The notes beneath the pieces were generated by a model. It was not told where the DNA came from, made no database searches, and saw nothing but the letters and a program-made list of their open reading frames with translations. This document shows, one piece after another, positions 1 to 6,023 of a DNA stretch of 9,507 nt. The position numbers were made by a program, and so were the translations under genes. The stretch is from Bacteriovoracaceae bacterium UBA4573 (GTDB lineage Bacteria; Bdellovibrionota; UBA1018; UBA923). Location: the NCBI GenBank assembly GCA_002387735.1, contig DGKJ01000036.1, positions 16,676 to 26,182 on the forward strand, written 5' to 3'. How positions within the stretch are numbered: the first letter of the stretch is position 1; every line of letters begins with the position of its first letter.

Positions 1-1771
1 ACGCATACCTGCCGTTATTCGTCTGGTGTACTGGGACGAACACCAATTCATGGACCTCGATCCACAAACGATCGCGGCTTTGGATCTTCTTCCTTCCGAC
101 CGCACTCGAGGTAAAAGTCTTTACGAATTCCTCAATCGTACCCAAACATCTATGGGTGCGCGCACACTACGAGAGTGGCTATTGCGCCCTTTGATAGAAC
201 GTTCGACAATTGTTGAACGCCAACGCTTCGTAAAGTCCTTGTACTTACACACCGAATCGGTAAGTCAGGTGTTACGCGAAATTTACGATATCGAACGACT
301 CCTCACTCGAGTTTCAAACGCCGCAGAATTTGGCACTTCGAATGCCCGCGATCTCAAGGCGCTTGCCCAGTCGATTGAACAGTCGTGGAACCTCGCCCTC
401 GCGCTCGAGCCGTGTTCACCCTCGCTAGCCAACCGCCTCCAAGTTCGGCTTTCCCAAGACCTACGCGTATTGGCCCGCGAGACAACCGCTAATATCGTAG
501 ACCTTCCCCCGCCGACCACTCGTGAAGGCGGTATGTTTCGCAAAGGTTTCAATTCAGAACTAGACGAGCTCATCGACCTAACGGAACGCGGGGAGCAGTG
601 GCTCGTGCAGTACGAAATTGAACTGCGCCAAACAACTAATATTTCGAGTCTCAAAGTCCGCTTTAACCGCGTGTTTGGGTATTACATCGAAGTTACGAAA
701 ACCAATCTCAAGAATGTTCCAGATAGTTTCATACGTAAACAAACCATGGCAACCGCCGAGCGGTATATTACGCCCGAGTTAAAAGAATTCGAAGATAAGA
801 TTCTTAATGCGGAAAAACGCCGTACCGACTTTGAACATGCACTCTACCGCAAACAGTGCAGTCAGTTCGCGGCTCATGCGCACCCAATCTTAGAAACGGC
901 TCGTGCAGTGGCGGAAATTGACGCACTTCAAACGCTTGCGCGCTTGCTAGGTGAAGGGGGATACGTTACCCCCGAAATTTTTAACGACACTCGCCTCGTT
1001 ATCGAAGCAGGCGTGCACCCAACAGTGGCTCACGCAATGCAATCCTCTGGGCAGTCTTTCGTTCCGAACGATCTGACGATGGGCTCAGGAAATCTTCCTT
1101 CATTTTTACTCATTACCGGACCTAATATGGGAGGGAAAAGCACCGTCATGCGGCAGACTGCACTCATCGTGCTGCTCGCCCAAATAGGAGCGCCGGTGCC
1201 CGCGACTCGAGCTGAGTTGGGAATCGTCGATCGTATTTTTACGCGCATCGGATCGGCGGACAATCTGGCAGAAGGCGCTTCAACCTTTATGGTTGAAATG
1301 AGCGAGATGAGTTTTATTCTGCGCCAAGCCACGACTCGCAGTTTGATTTTGGTCGATGAAATTGGACGCGGCACCAGCACCTACGATGGACTGAGTCTTG
1401 CCACCGCAATCGCTGAACACATTGTCACTCGAATTGGGGCACGCACGTTGTTCGCCACCCATTACCATGAACTCACACTGCTCGAATCCCGAGTCTCAGG
1501 CGTGCAGAACGTTCGAGTGGGTGTGCGTGTTACTTCTGACGCTAACGTAGAGTTTCTTTATCGCCTGGAAATCGGTGCATCGGAACGATCCTACGGGATT
1601 CTCGTTGCCAAACTTGCGGGACTCCCTGAAAATATTCTTATGCGCGCACAGAATGTTTTAGAGGGCCACGAGACGGGGCAGAGTTCGCTTACAAAAGAAT
1701 CCGCGTCCCCGGTGACCGTGCGACTTCGTCGTCCGGCAAAGACCGAGACTCACCAACTGGGGTTGTTCTAA
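1..1771 (+). CDS. mutS: DNA mismatch repair protein MutS, C-terminal part (5' end outside window)
   Basis: MutS recognises mispaired bases in the cytoplasm and uses ATP to recruit MutL. The reading frame is open from base 2, so this is the last ~589 residues of a protein usually of about 850-880; the mismatch-binding N-terminal domain and the connector domain lie upstream. What remains is the core/lever region (it begins around LDPQTIAALDL), the clamp region (FGYYIEVTKTNL, then the ATAERYITPEL stretch) and the ABC-type ATPase. The Walker A GPNMGGKST is at 1118-1144, Walker B LILVDEIGRGTST at 1343-1381 (Asp and Glu codons at 1355 and 1358), and the ATPase His motif FATHYHEL near 1450-1475. A helical dimerisation segment follows. 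The protein ends in QLGLF, which resembles a beta-clamp-binding motif. The GTG at 26 is internal, not the start, because MutS homology continues upstream. The GT9 gene begins 4 nt after the stop. The family assignment is certain. Confidence 0.97.
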   Translation, partial: RIPAVIRLVYWDEHQFMDLDPQTIAALDLLPSDRTRGKSLYEFLNRTQTSMGARTLREWLLRPLIERSTIVERQRFVKSLYLHTESVSQVLREIYDIERLLTRVSNAAEFGTSNARDLKALAQSIEQSWNLALALEPCSPSLANRLQVRLSQDLRVLARETTANIVDLPPPTTREGGMFRKGFNSELDELIDLTERGEQWLVQYEIELRQTTNISSLKVRFNRVFGYYIEVTKTNLKNVPDSFIRKQTMATAERYITPELKEFEDKILNAEKRRTDFEHALYRKQCSQFAAHAHPILETARAVAEIDALQTLARLLGEGGYVTPEIFNDTRLVIEAGVHPTVAHAMQSSGQSFVPNDLTMGSGNLPSFLLITGPNMGGKSTVMRQTALIVLLAQIGAPVPATRAELGIVDRIFTRIGSADNLAEGASTFMVEMSEMSFILRQATTRSLILVDEIGRGTSTYDGLSLATAIAEHIVTRIGARTLFATHYHELTLLESRVSGVQNVRVGVRVTSDANVEFLYRLEIGASERSYGILVAKLAGLPENILMRAQNVLEGHETGQSSLTKESASPVTVRLRRPAKTETHQLGLF

Positions 1772-1775
1772 TTCC

Positions 1776-2984
1776 ATGAATCTCCGTCGACAAAAACTGC
1801 TTGATCGCGGAATCGGTATTCCGCTTTTAGCCATTCTTAAACCACTGGTAATTCTTGCGGGCATTATTTTAAAACGAGATCACACGCTTCCGGACCCGGG
1901 TCTAGATCGTGGAGGTCGGATCACGGTATTAAAAATGTTAGGAGGCGGTAGTCTGGTGATCGCCCTTCCGGCCTTGCTGGGGCTGCGAAAAAGATTTCCG
2001 CGAGTTCATTTTCAATTGGTGACAACCCCCTCCGTCGCTCCGTTCGCTCGCACTCTTGGGGTGTTCGATGAAATTCTGACCATTGAACAAAATAGTGTTT
2101 TTGCACTCGCCGCTAGTGCGTTGCACGCACTCGTTAAATGCTTTCGTTCAAATTGTTTTATTGATCTCGAAGTTTACAGCAAACTCTCCACCGTATTTTC
2201 GGTATTCACCTGCGCTCACAATCGTATCGGTTTTTACCTGGAAAACGTCATTTGGCGAAAACCTATTCACACTCATCTTATTTTCTTTAACCGATTTGCG
2301 CCTGTGCATCTTTTTTATGAACGCGTGGCCATTCTCCTTGGCGCCGAAGTAGCCACCTACCAGGAGTGCCAAAAACTTCTGCGCTCGGTCTGCAAAATTC
2401 CCGAAGTCTCGGCCTCCCCCCAACACGGTCGTCCGGTAGTGGTAATTGGGTCCGGCTGTTCTGCTTTGGGTCAAGAACGAATGTTTACCGCTCCCGAGTG
2501 GAGTCAAATATTTAGATCCCAACTAGAAAAAAACCCGGCACTAAGCGATTCCCGCATAGTTTTTCTTGGCGGACCAGAAGACCAGACATTGGCCGATTCT
2601 ATTCTAAAGATTTTATACGCGAGCCACCCAAACTTGGAGATTGAAAACCTTTGCGGAAAACTCGCCCTTACTGACTCCATACGCGTGCTCGCAGAAGCTC
2701 GTGAATTCTGGGGGATAGATTCCTCTCTACTCCATTACGCCCGACTGCTAGGACGCAAGTGCATTAGTTTTTGGGGACCAACCGCGCCGTTTTCGCGACT
2801 AAAAAAGTTCCCAATAGAAGAAGAAGTGCACTACCGTAAAGTGCCCTGCTCTCCTTGCGTGCACGTAACCGAGTTCCCACCATGTAACGGCAACAATGTG
2901 TGCATGAAAAGTTTGGTTTCGCCAATGACTGACGATATCCTTGAAAAAAATCTACCCGTATTTCACGGAGCACCTGAGTTTTGA
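1776..2984 (+). CDS. Glycosyltransferase family 9 (heptosyltransferase-like) protein
   Basis: This is a 402-residue GT-B fold enzyme of the GT9 family, whose characterised members transfer heptose from an ADP-sugar to lipopolysaccharide core at the inner face of the cytoplasmic membrane. An N-terminal hydrophobic or amphipathic stretch (about residues 13-32) may dock it on the membrane. The first Rossmann domain starts at ITVLKMLGGGSLVIALPAL, the family's N-terminal glycine-rich loop followed by ALPAL. The second contains VVVIGSGCSALGQ, IVFLGGPEDQ and the donor-site segment GIDSSLLHYARLLG (Asp315, His320), then SFWGPTAPFS. A four-cysteine cluster follows (Cys358, 361, 370, 376; CSPC...C...C), as seen in many GT9 proteins. 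The ATG lies 4 nt after the mutS stop without a clear Shine-Dalgarno, suggesting translational coupling. Its stop overlaps the next gene's TTG start. The exact donor and acceptor cannot be read from sequence, so no waa symbol is given. Confidence 0.9.
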   Translation: MNLRRQKLLDRGIGIPLLAILKPLVILAGIILKRDHTLPDPGLDRGGRITVLKMLGGGSLVIALPALLGLRKRFPRVHFQLVTTPSVAPFARTLGVFDEILTIEQNSVFALAASALHALVKCFRSNCFIDLEVYSKLSTVFSVFTCAHNRIGFYLENVIWRKPIHTHLIFFNRFAPVHLFYERVAILLGAEVATYQECQKLLRSVCKIPEVSASPQHGRPVVVIGSGCSALGQERMFTAPEWSQIFRSQLEKNPALSDSRIVFLGGPEDQTLADSILKILYASHPNLEIENLCGKLALTDSIRVLAEAREFWGIDSSLLHYARLLGRKCISFWGPTAPFSRLKKFPIEEEVHYRKVPCSPCVHVTEFPPCNGNNVCMKSLVSPMTDDILEKNLPVFHGAPEF

Positions 2985-4156
2985 AAAATATCACCCGAAT
3001 CGCACTAGGCTTTGTATTCGTTATATTTCTAGTAAAATCGTTCGACTACGTCGTTCGACATGGTGATCGCTTGCATGACCAAGACACCGGTTCTGAGGAC
3101 AACACCATAACCGCAGCCCGAAACTTTGTGCAGGATGGTTTTTTTAAAAGTTGTGGTCTGCCGAAATACGGACGTTACAACTTAGATTCGGCTTCTAAAA
3201 CAATTGCAGAGAGCGATTACTACACGCACTACTTTCCAGGACCAGACTACGTGCTCGCCACGACCTCGGCAGTATTTGGCGCCCACTTTAAAACAGCGCA
3301 GTGGTCGCGCTTAGTTCCACTTTTTACATTCTTCCTGGCGGTGCTTTTTTTTCTCTGGGTGGGGGCTCGATCCCTTTGGCCGAACCAACCGCTCGCCACT
3401 CCGTGGATTGCCGCGTTCATACTTTTCGCCCCTGCCAATCGTAATTGGGTACTAAATCTTCATGGGCATGGCTACGTTAGCGCTTACACTCTTGCCGCGC
3501 TTTCACTAGGAGTCCTGGCCGCCAGTTGGACCTGGAGTAATCGTAAAAATCATTTCTCTATTTATGGTTCGATGGTCGGAGCTTTTCTACTAGGCTTTGC
3601 TTCGAACTACATGTTGCTGACAAATGCGTTCGTGGTTTGCGCCGCACCGCTGGTCGGTGGACTACTTGCTCATAGTCCGAACCGCAAAGCCTGGCAGTTG
3701 CCATTTTGGCTTTCTTTCGTGGTTGGACTCGGTTTGGTGGCAGCATTTTTTGTTCACTTGTATCAGATCGCTTGTCTTTTTAGCTGGAAGGACGCCCTAG
3801 CCGATCAGCTGGGGACTCTTTCGGCACGCGTTCAAAAAAGCCACGCCGCCGCACCTATTTCTCGTATTCGACTGCTAGGTCAGTACAGCGACCAAGTATT
3901 CGGCTTTTACGGCCTCAGCGCTAAGGCAATGGCATTGCTTGGCCTGTTCCTCGCCTGGATATCTTCGGCGAGCGGTATTGGCCGAAAACGGCAAATCGCA
4001 GCGCTTGCACTGGCCATATTGGCGGCCTATGCCTGGGTACTGGTGCTCCCATCACACGCGTCAGGCCACTTACACGTGAATCCTCGAATATTTTTGCTGC
4101 CGTTTGTGTGTGTGCTGGTTTTACTGGCTCGAATCACCGGGGTGTCAAAGAAATAG
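2981..4156 (+). CDS. Multi-pass membrane protein, possible GT-C type glycosyltransferase
   Basis: This 391-residue integral membrane protein has about nine hydrophobic segments (roughly residues 6-24, 108-128, 139-152, 163-184, 195-230, 241-266, 315-330, 338-356 and 369-385). After the first segment comes a hydrophilic loop with Glu39-Asp40 and a HYFPGPDY stretch (83-90). This layout of one TM, an acidic pair in an exposed loop and an aromatic/proline motif before the second TM resembles the GT-C fold enzymes that use lipid-linked sugars (PMT/ArnT-like). A second polar motif, SHASGHLHVNPR (358-369), precedes the last TM. The start is TTG at 2981, sharing TTGA with the GT9 stop, with GGAG at 2967-2970. 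That overlap and the neighbour suggest joint work on an envelope glycan. The membrane nature is clear; the GT-C assignment is an inference from layout and could be wrong. The protein is shorter than most PMT-like enzymes. Confidence 0.8.
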   Translation: MKNITRIALGFVFVIFLVKSFDYVVRHGDRLHDQDTGSEDNTITAARNFVQDGFFKSCGLPKYGRYNLDSASKTIAESDYYTHYFPGPDYVLATTSAVFGAHFKTAQWSRLVPLFTFFLAVLFFLWVGARSLWPNQPLATPWIAAFILFAPANRNWVLNLHGHGYVSAYTLAALSLGVLAASWTWSNRKNHFSIYGSMVGAFLLGFASNYMLLTNAFVVCAAPLVGGLLAHSPNRKAWQLPFWLSFVVGLGLVAAFFVHLYQIACLFSWKDALADQLGTLSARVQKSHAAAPISRIRLLGQYSDQVFGFYGLSAKAMALLGLFLAWISSASGIGRKRQIAALALAILAAYAWVLVLPSHASGHLHVNPRIFLLPFVCVLVLLARITGVSKK

Positions 4157-4161
4157 ACACC
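4141..4161. promoter_or_regulatory. Perfect 6-bp dyad, candidate upstream activator site
   Basis: GGTGTC at 4141-4146 and GACACC at 4156-4161 form a perfect inverted repeat with a 9-nt AT-rich spacer. It straddles the stop codon of the membrane-protein gene and lies about 95-115 bp upstream of the -24 element of the sigma-54 promoter, the usual range for a bacterial enhancer-binding protein. It is not followed by a T-run, so an intrinsic terminator is unlikely. The regulatory role is inferred from position only. Confidence 0.3.
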
Positions 4162-4252
4162 TGTTCGGGCCCCTCACTCCTAACTAGCCTATTTTCCCCC
4201 TAATTTTCGACTTTTTCGAGGGACCGCCGCCGAACATGGGTCCTGTGTCAAC

Positions 4253-4270
4253 TTGGCACCCCCGTTGCAA
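4253..4270 (+). promoter_or_regulatory. Sigma-54 (RpoN) -24/-12 promoter
   Basis: The sequence TTGGCAC-CCCCG-TTGCAA places the invariant GG at 4255-4256 and GC at 4267-4268, exactly 12 bases apart. It matches the sigma-54 consensus YTGGCACG-N4-TTGCW at all positions except the G after CAC. Transcription would start near 4280, giving a leader of about 60 nt before the lipoprotein ATG at 4341. It sits in intergenic DNA in the right orientation. Transcription from such a promoter needs a dedicated ATP-using enhancer-binding protein. Confidence 0.68.
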
Positions 4271-4295
4271 TTCAACCCATCCGAGAGAACTTTGC

Positions 4296-4323
4296 GAGAG
4301 TTGTGCATCATGCATGAACTCTC
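4296..4323 (+). promoter_or_regulatory. Hairpin in the 5' leader of the lipoprotein mRNA
   Basis: GAGAGTT (4296-4302) pairs perfectly with AACTCTC (4317-4323). Inside, TGCA (4304-4307) pairs with TGCA (4311-4314) around a 3-nt loop. The composite stem ends 4 nt before the GGAGG Shine-Dalgarno (4328-4332) and is followed by TCTTTT. It could tune translation, protect the 5' end, or act as a weak attenuator. The pairing is visible in the sequence; the function is inferred. Confidence 0.45.
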
Positions 4324-4340
4324 TTTTGGAGGAAGTAGAA

Positions 4341-4901
4341 ATGAAGCGGAAGTGGAACACCGTTCTAACATTGTTGGCGGCAATCTCGATTACGCTCGCC
4401 GGCGTGGGATGCGGTTCAAATTCAGAAGAAGAAAATTTAAACCCTAATGGCGTCGGCGCTCCCGGCGTCTATGGTGGCGGCGTACACACCTTACCAGGTG
4501 GCGTATCGGTGGTTACTTTCAATGGAACCAACGTTTACGACAGTGGCGTAACGGTTTATGGCACGAATTACTCCACCGGATACGCTGGCCAAAACAGCAT
4601 CAGCTTTGGATCCCCGGCCCTGCCAATCGGCCAGCCCGGAACGATCGTATCGAATTCGTTCATTTTTCCAGGCACGCAGTTGCAACTCGTAAAAACTCCG
4701 GGTAGTTCGACCAATTATTCGAACCTCTCGGCGGTACTCAACCTGTCGAGCGCATTTACCTCGACCCACGGTCAGATAAGCAATCTGCAAATGATCGACT
4801 TTCGATTTTACCCACAAGGGTCCAGCGGCGCATTTAAGATCTACTTATGTTGCGCAACAAATCCTATGACGGGTCAGTCGTCGACAGTAGTCATCGAGTA
4901 A
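4341..4901 (+). CDS. Small putative lipoprotein, Gly/Ser/Thr/Asn-rich, unknown function
   Basis: This 186-residue protein has a lipoprotein-type signal peptide: basic n-region MKRKW, a hydrophobic core to about residue 23, then GVGC with the candidate lipidated Cys24. Gly rather than Leu at -3 makes the lipobox relaxed. Gly at +2 does not suggest inner-membrane retention, so an outer-membrane location is plausible. After an acidic linker (SEEEN), the mature part is rich in Gly, Ser, Thr, Asn and Val in alternating patterns suggesting beta strands, and it ends with adjacent cysteines (170-171) near the C-terminus. The start is ATG 4341 because GGAGGA at 4328-4333 is ideally spaced and it gives a proper signal peptide; in-frame ATGs at 4236 and 4314 lack a Shine-Dalgarno, and the first precedes the predicted transcription start. 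It is a single-gene unit with its own sigma-54 promoter and terminator. I recognise no family. Confidence 0.82.
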   Translation: MKRKWNTVLTLLAAISITLAGVGCGSNSEEENLNPNGVGAPGVYGGGVHTLPGGVSVVTFNGTNVYDSGVTVYGTNYSTGYAGQNSISFGSPALPIGQPGTIVSNSFIFPGTQLQLVKTPGSSTNYSNLSAVLNLSSAFTSTHGQISNLQMIDFRFYPQGSSGAFKIYLCCATNPMTGQSSTVVIE

Positions 4902-5002
4902 AAACTTTCGAACCGCAGTAGTAGAGCTGGTGGCATGCAGAGTGAATGTTGAAGCCTAAGCCACAAGGCATTAAGCGGAACGTGCATCTAGAGAGGACAA
5001 CG

Positions 5003-5041
5003 GGGACTAGAGTAAAAAACTCTGGTCCCTTCCTGATTTTT
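5003..5041 (+). terminator. Rho-independent terminator downstream of the lipoprotein gene
   Basis: An 11-bp stem, 5003-5013 against 5019-5029, has one U-G wobble (5008/5024) and an AAAAA loop. It is followed by TTCCTGATTTTT on the + strand. It ends at the stop codon of the convergent - strand lipoprotein gene. The hairpin itself could also stop - strand transcripts, although no T-run follows it in that direction. Confidence 0.82.
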
Positions 5042-5837
5042 AGCGGATTGTGCGCAATTCACGCACGAACTGTTCGCTGTAGGCTTTCGCCACTACGTCG
5101 ATCCCATTCAAATCAAGCGTGGTACGATCCGCGGTATGTGGACTCCATGATTGTCTTAAACGCGCGGCCGCAATTCCCGACGCTCGTTTGCTCGAGAACA
5201 CCCATAGTTTTGGACCGTCGATTTCCAACAATGCAGAATCCGACTCGCCTTCGCCGCTAACCATCACTTTTACATGGCCGACCAAAACACCATCAACCCC
5301 CAATGCTTGCCCGAGCTTTTGCAGGCTTGTTTCGCCTGACCAACCGATTTCATTAGGATTGAGCGTTTTCAAACCACTCGGCGACACACTTACGGGGGGC
5401 TCGTGATTGAGCTTCAATTTTTCAAACCATTTGCCAATTCTGCTAGTAAGCGACTCCGTACGTATTTCTTGGGCAAAAAAAGTAGCGCTAGTGGTTTCAT
5501 TTACCTCTTGAATTTGAATCTCCTCGGCACTGGAAGCGAAATTTGCTCGCAACTCACGATCAAACGATTCGAAGCTTTGCGACGCCAACTGTTCTGCGAT
5601 CTTTCGCTGTTCTTCTCGCGTCAGGTTACATTTGGCTTCACACTCAAGTGTCACCGTATAACCAGCCCAGGCTAGCTTCTTGATCCCACCCACCGAGCGA
5701 CTACTCGTATCGACCACCACTTCGTTTGCGAATCCCCTCGGTTGTTTGGCACGCGCCGCAATTTGATCAAGCGGTTGCACCGAAGCACACCCAACGAATG
5801 CCGCTAAAAGAGTCGCAGACGCTATAATTTTAAACAT
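5040..5837 (-). CDS. Putative lipoprotein with possible CsgG/LpoB-like C-terminal region
   Basis: This 265-residue protein starts MFKIIASATLLAAFVGC, a short signal peptide with candidate lipidated Cys17 (Phe at -3, so a relaxed lipobox) and Ala at +2, compatible with the outer membrane. The ATG at 5837 was chosen because CGGGGGA lies 8 nt upstream and the signal peptide begins there; the frame stays open further upstream to 5927 without signal-peptide character. The mature part has Cys66 and Cys70, a charged helical segment (about 74-110, EEQRKIAEQLASQSFESFDR), and a later LGQALGVDGVLVGHVKV stretch (175-191). The last resembles the 'alpha helix, then ALGVDxVLxG strand' found in CsgG, LpoB and TolB N-terminal-type periplasmic domains. 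That similarity is by eye and uncertain. The gene is convergent with the upstream lipoprotein gene and divergent from xerD, so it is probably monocistronic. Confidence 0.8.
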   Translation of the reverse strand: MFKIIASATLLAAFVGCASVQPLDQIAARAKQPRGFANEVVVDTSSRSVGGIKKLAWAGYTVTLECEAKCNLTREEQRKIAEQLASQSFESFDRELRANFASSAEEIQIQEVNETTSATFFAQEIRTESLTSRIGKWFEKLKLNHEPPVSVSPSGLKTLNPNEIGWSGETSLQKLGQALGVDGVLVGHVKVMVSGEGESDSALLEIDGPKLWVFSSKRASGIAAARLRQSWSPHTADRTTLDLNGIDVVAKAYSEQFVRELRTIR

Positions 5838-5874
5838 AATTTGTATCCCCCGAGCCACGGTTTCAATGGTCCCT

Positions 5875-5891
5875 GCGCAACGGCCTTGCGC
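5875..5891. repeat. Inverted repeat GCGCAA-N5-TTGCGC, possible operator
   Basis: A perfect 6-bp dyad with a 5-nt centre lies about 38-54 nt upstream of the - strand lipoprotein start. Its size and symmetry would suit a dimeric DNA-binding regulator, or a hairpin in that gene's leader. No function can be assigned from sequence alone. Confidence 0.35.
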
Positions 5892-5917
5892 GTAAAACAT
5901 CCTAACGAAAACCCGTT

Positions 5918-5955
5918 CAGCGCGCAACTCCGCGGCAACTTAGATAGGCGCGCTG
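5918..5955. repeat. Inverted repeat CAGCGCGC / GCGCGCTG
   Basis: A perfect 8-bp inverted repeat (5918-5925 and 5948-5955) has a 22-nt spacer that itself contains the palindrome CCGCGG. It lies between the divergent lipoprotein and xerD genes, and there is no T-run on either side. It may be a protein-binding site or an RNA stem. Confidence 0.35.
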
Positions 5956-5996
5956 GGCTCAGGAGGGGAAAAAACTTCCTCGCTCTTCTCGAGCCC
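5955..5996. repeat. Inverted repeat GGGCTC / GAGCCC enclosing an orphan Shine-Dalgarno-like AGGAGGGG
   Basis: GGGCTC (5955-5960) and GAGCCC (5991-5996) are exact reverse complements. Between them, GAGG (5963-5966) can pair with CCTC (5978-5981). AGGAGGGG (5961-5968) looks like a strong ribosome-binding site, but no ATG, GTG or TTG follows at usable distance, so it may be structural. The element abuts the preceding inverted repeat at 5955. Confidence 0.3.
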
Positions 5997-6010
5997 GCCT
6001 TTGTTGGCAT

Positions 6011-6023
6011 TAAAATAGTAACC
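6011..6023 (+). promoter_or_regulatory. Candidate -10 element for a leaderless xerD transcript
   Basis: TAAAAT at 6011-6016 lies 7 nt before the A of the xerD ATG (6024), the spacing expected if transcription begins at the start codon itself. No Shine-Dalgarno lies within 15 nt of that ATG. A convincing -35 hexamer is missing at 16-19 nt spacing, so the call is tentative. Confidence 0.3.

Noticed and set aside
331..345. Sigma-54-like TGGCAC-N5-ATGC with correct GG/GC spacing
   Set aside because: It lies inside mutS, with no gene start downstream on the + strand and poorer matches than the site at 4253; probably chance.
4141..4161. Hairpin at the end of the membrane-protein gene as an intrinsic terminator
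   Set aside because: No T-run follows (CTGTTCGGGC), and the stem overlaps the stop codon; kept only as a possible activator site.
4236..4340. N-terminal extension of the lipoprotein from ATG 4236 or 4314
   Set aside because: No Shine-Dalgarno precedes either; 4236 lies upstream of the predicted transcription start, and the signal peptide and GGAGGA point to 4341.
4671..4684. Sigma-54-like AGGCACG-CAG-TTGC inside the lipoprotein gene
   Set aside because: GG and GC are 11 rather than 12 apart and the site is intragenic.
4491..4817. Open frame of 108 codons on the - strand within the lipoprotein gene
   Set aside because: It lies antisense to a well-supported gene, has no ribosome-binding site and its product resembles nothing.
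4946..5260. Open frame of 104 codons on the + strand across the terminator
   Set aside because: It runs through the terminator hairpin and into the antisense of the second lipoprotein gene, with no plausible start signal.
5747..5762. TTGGCACGCGCCGCAA resembling a -24/-12 promoter
   Set aside because: The GG to GC distance is 10, and it lies antisense within the - strand lipoprotein gene.
5961..5968. AGGAGGGG as the xerD ribosome-binding site
   Set aside because: It is 55 nt from the xerD ATG and no start codon lies within range; it is more likely part of the inverted-repeat structure.
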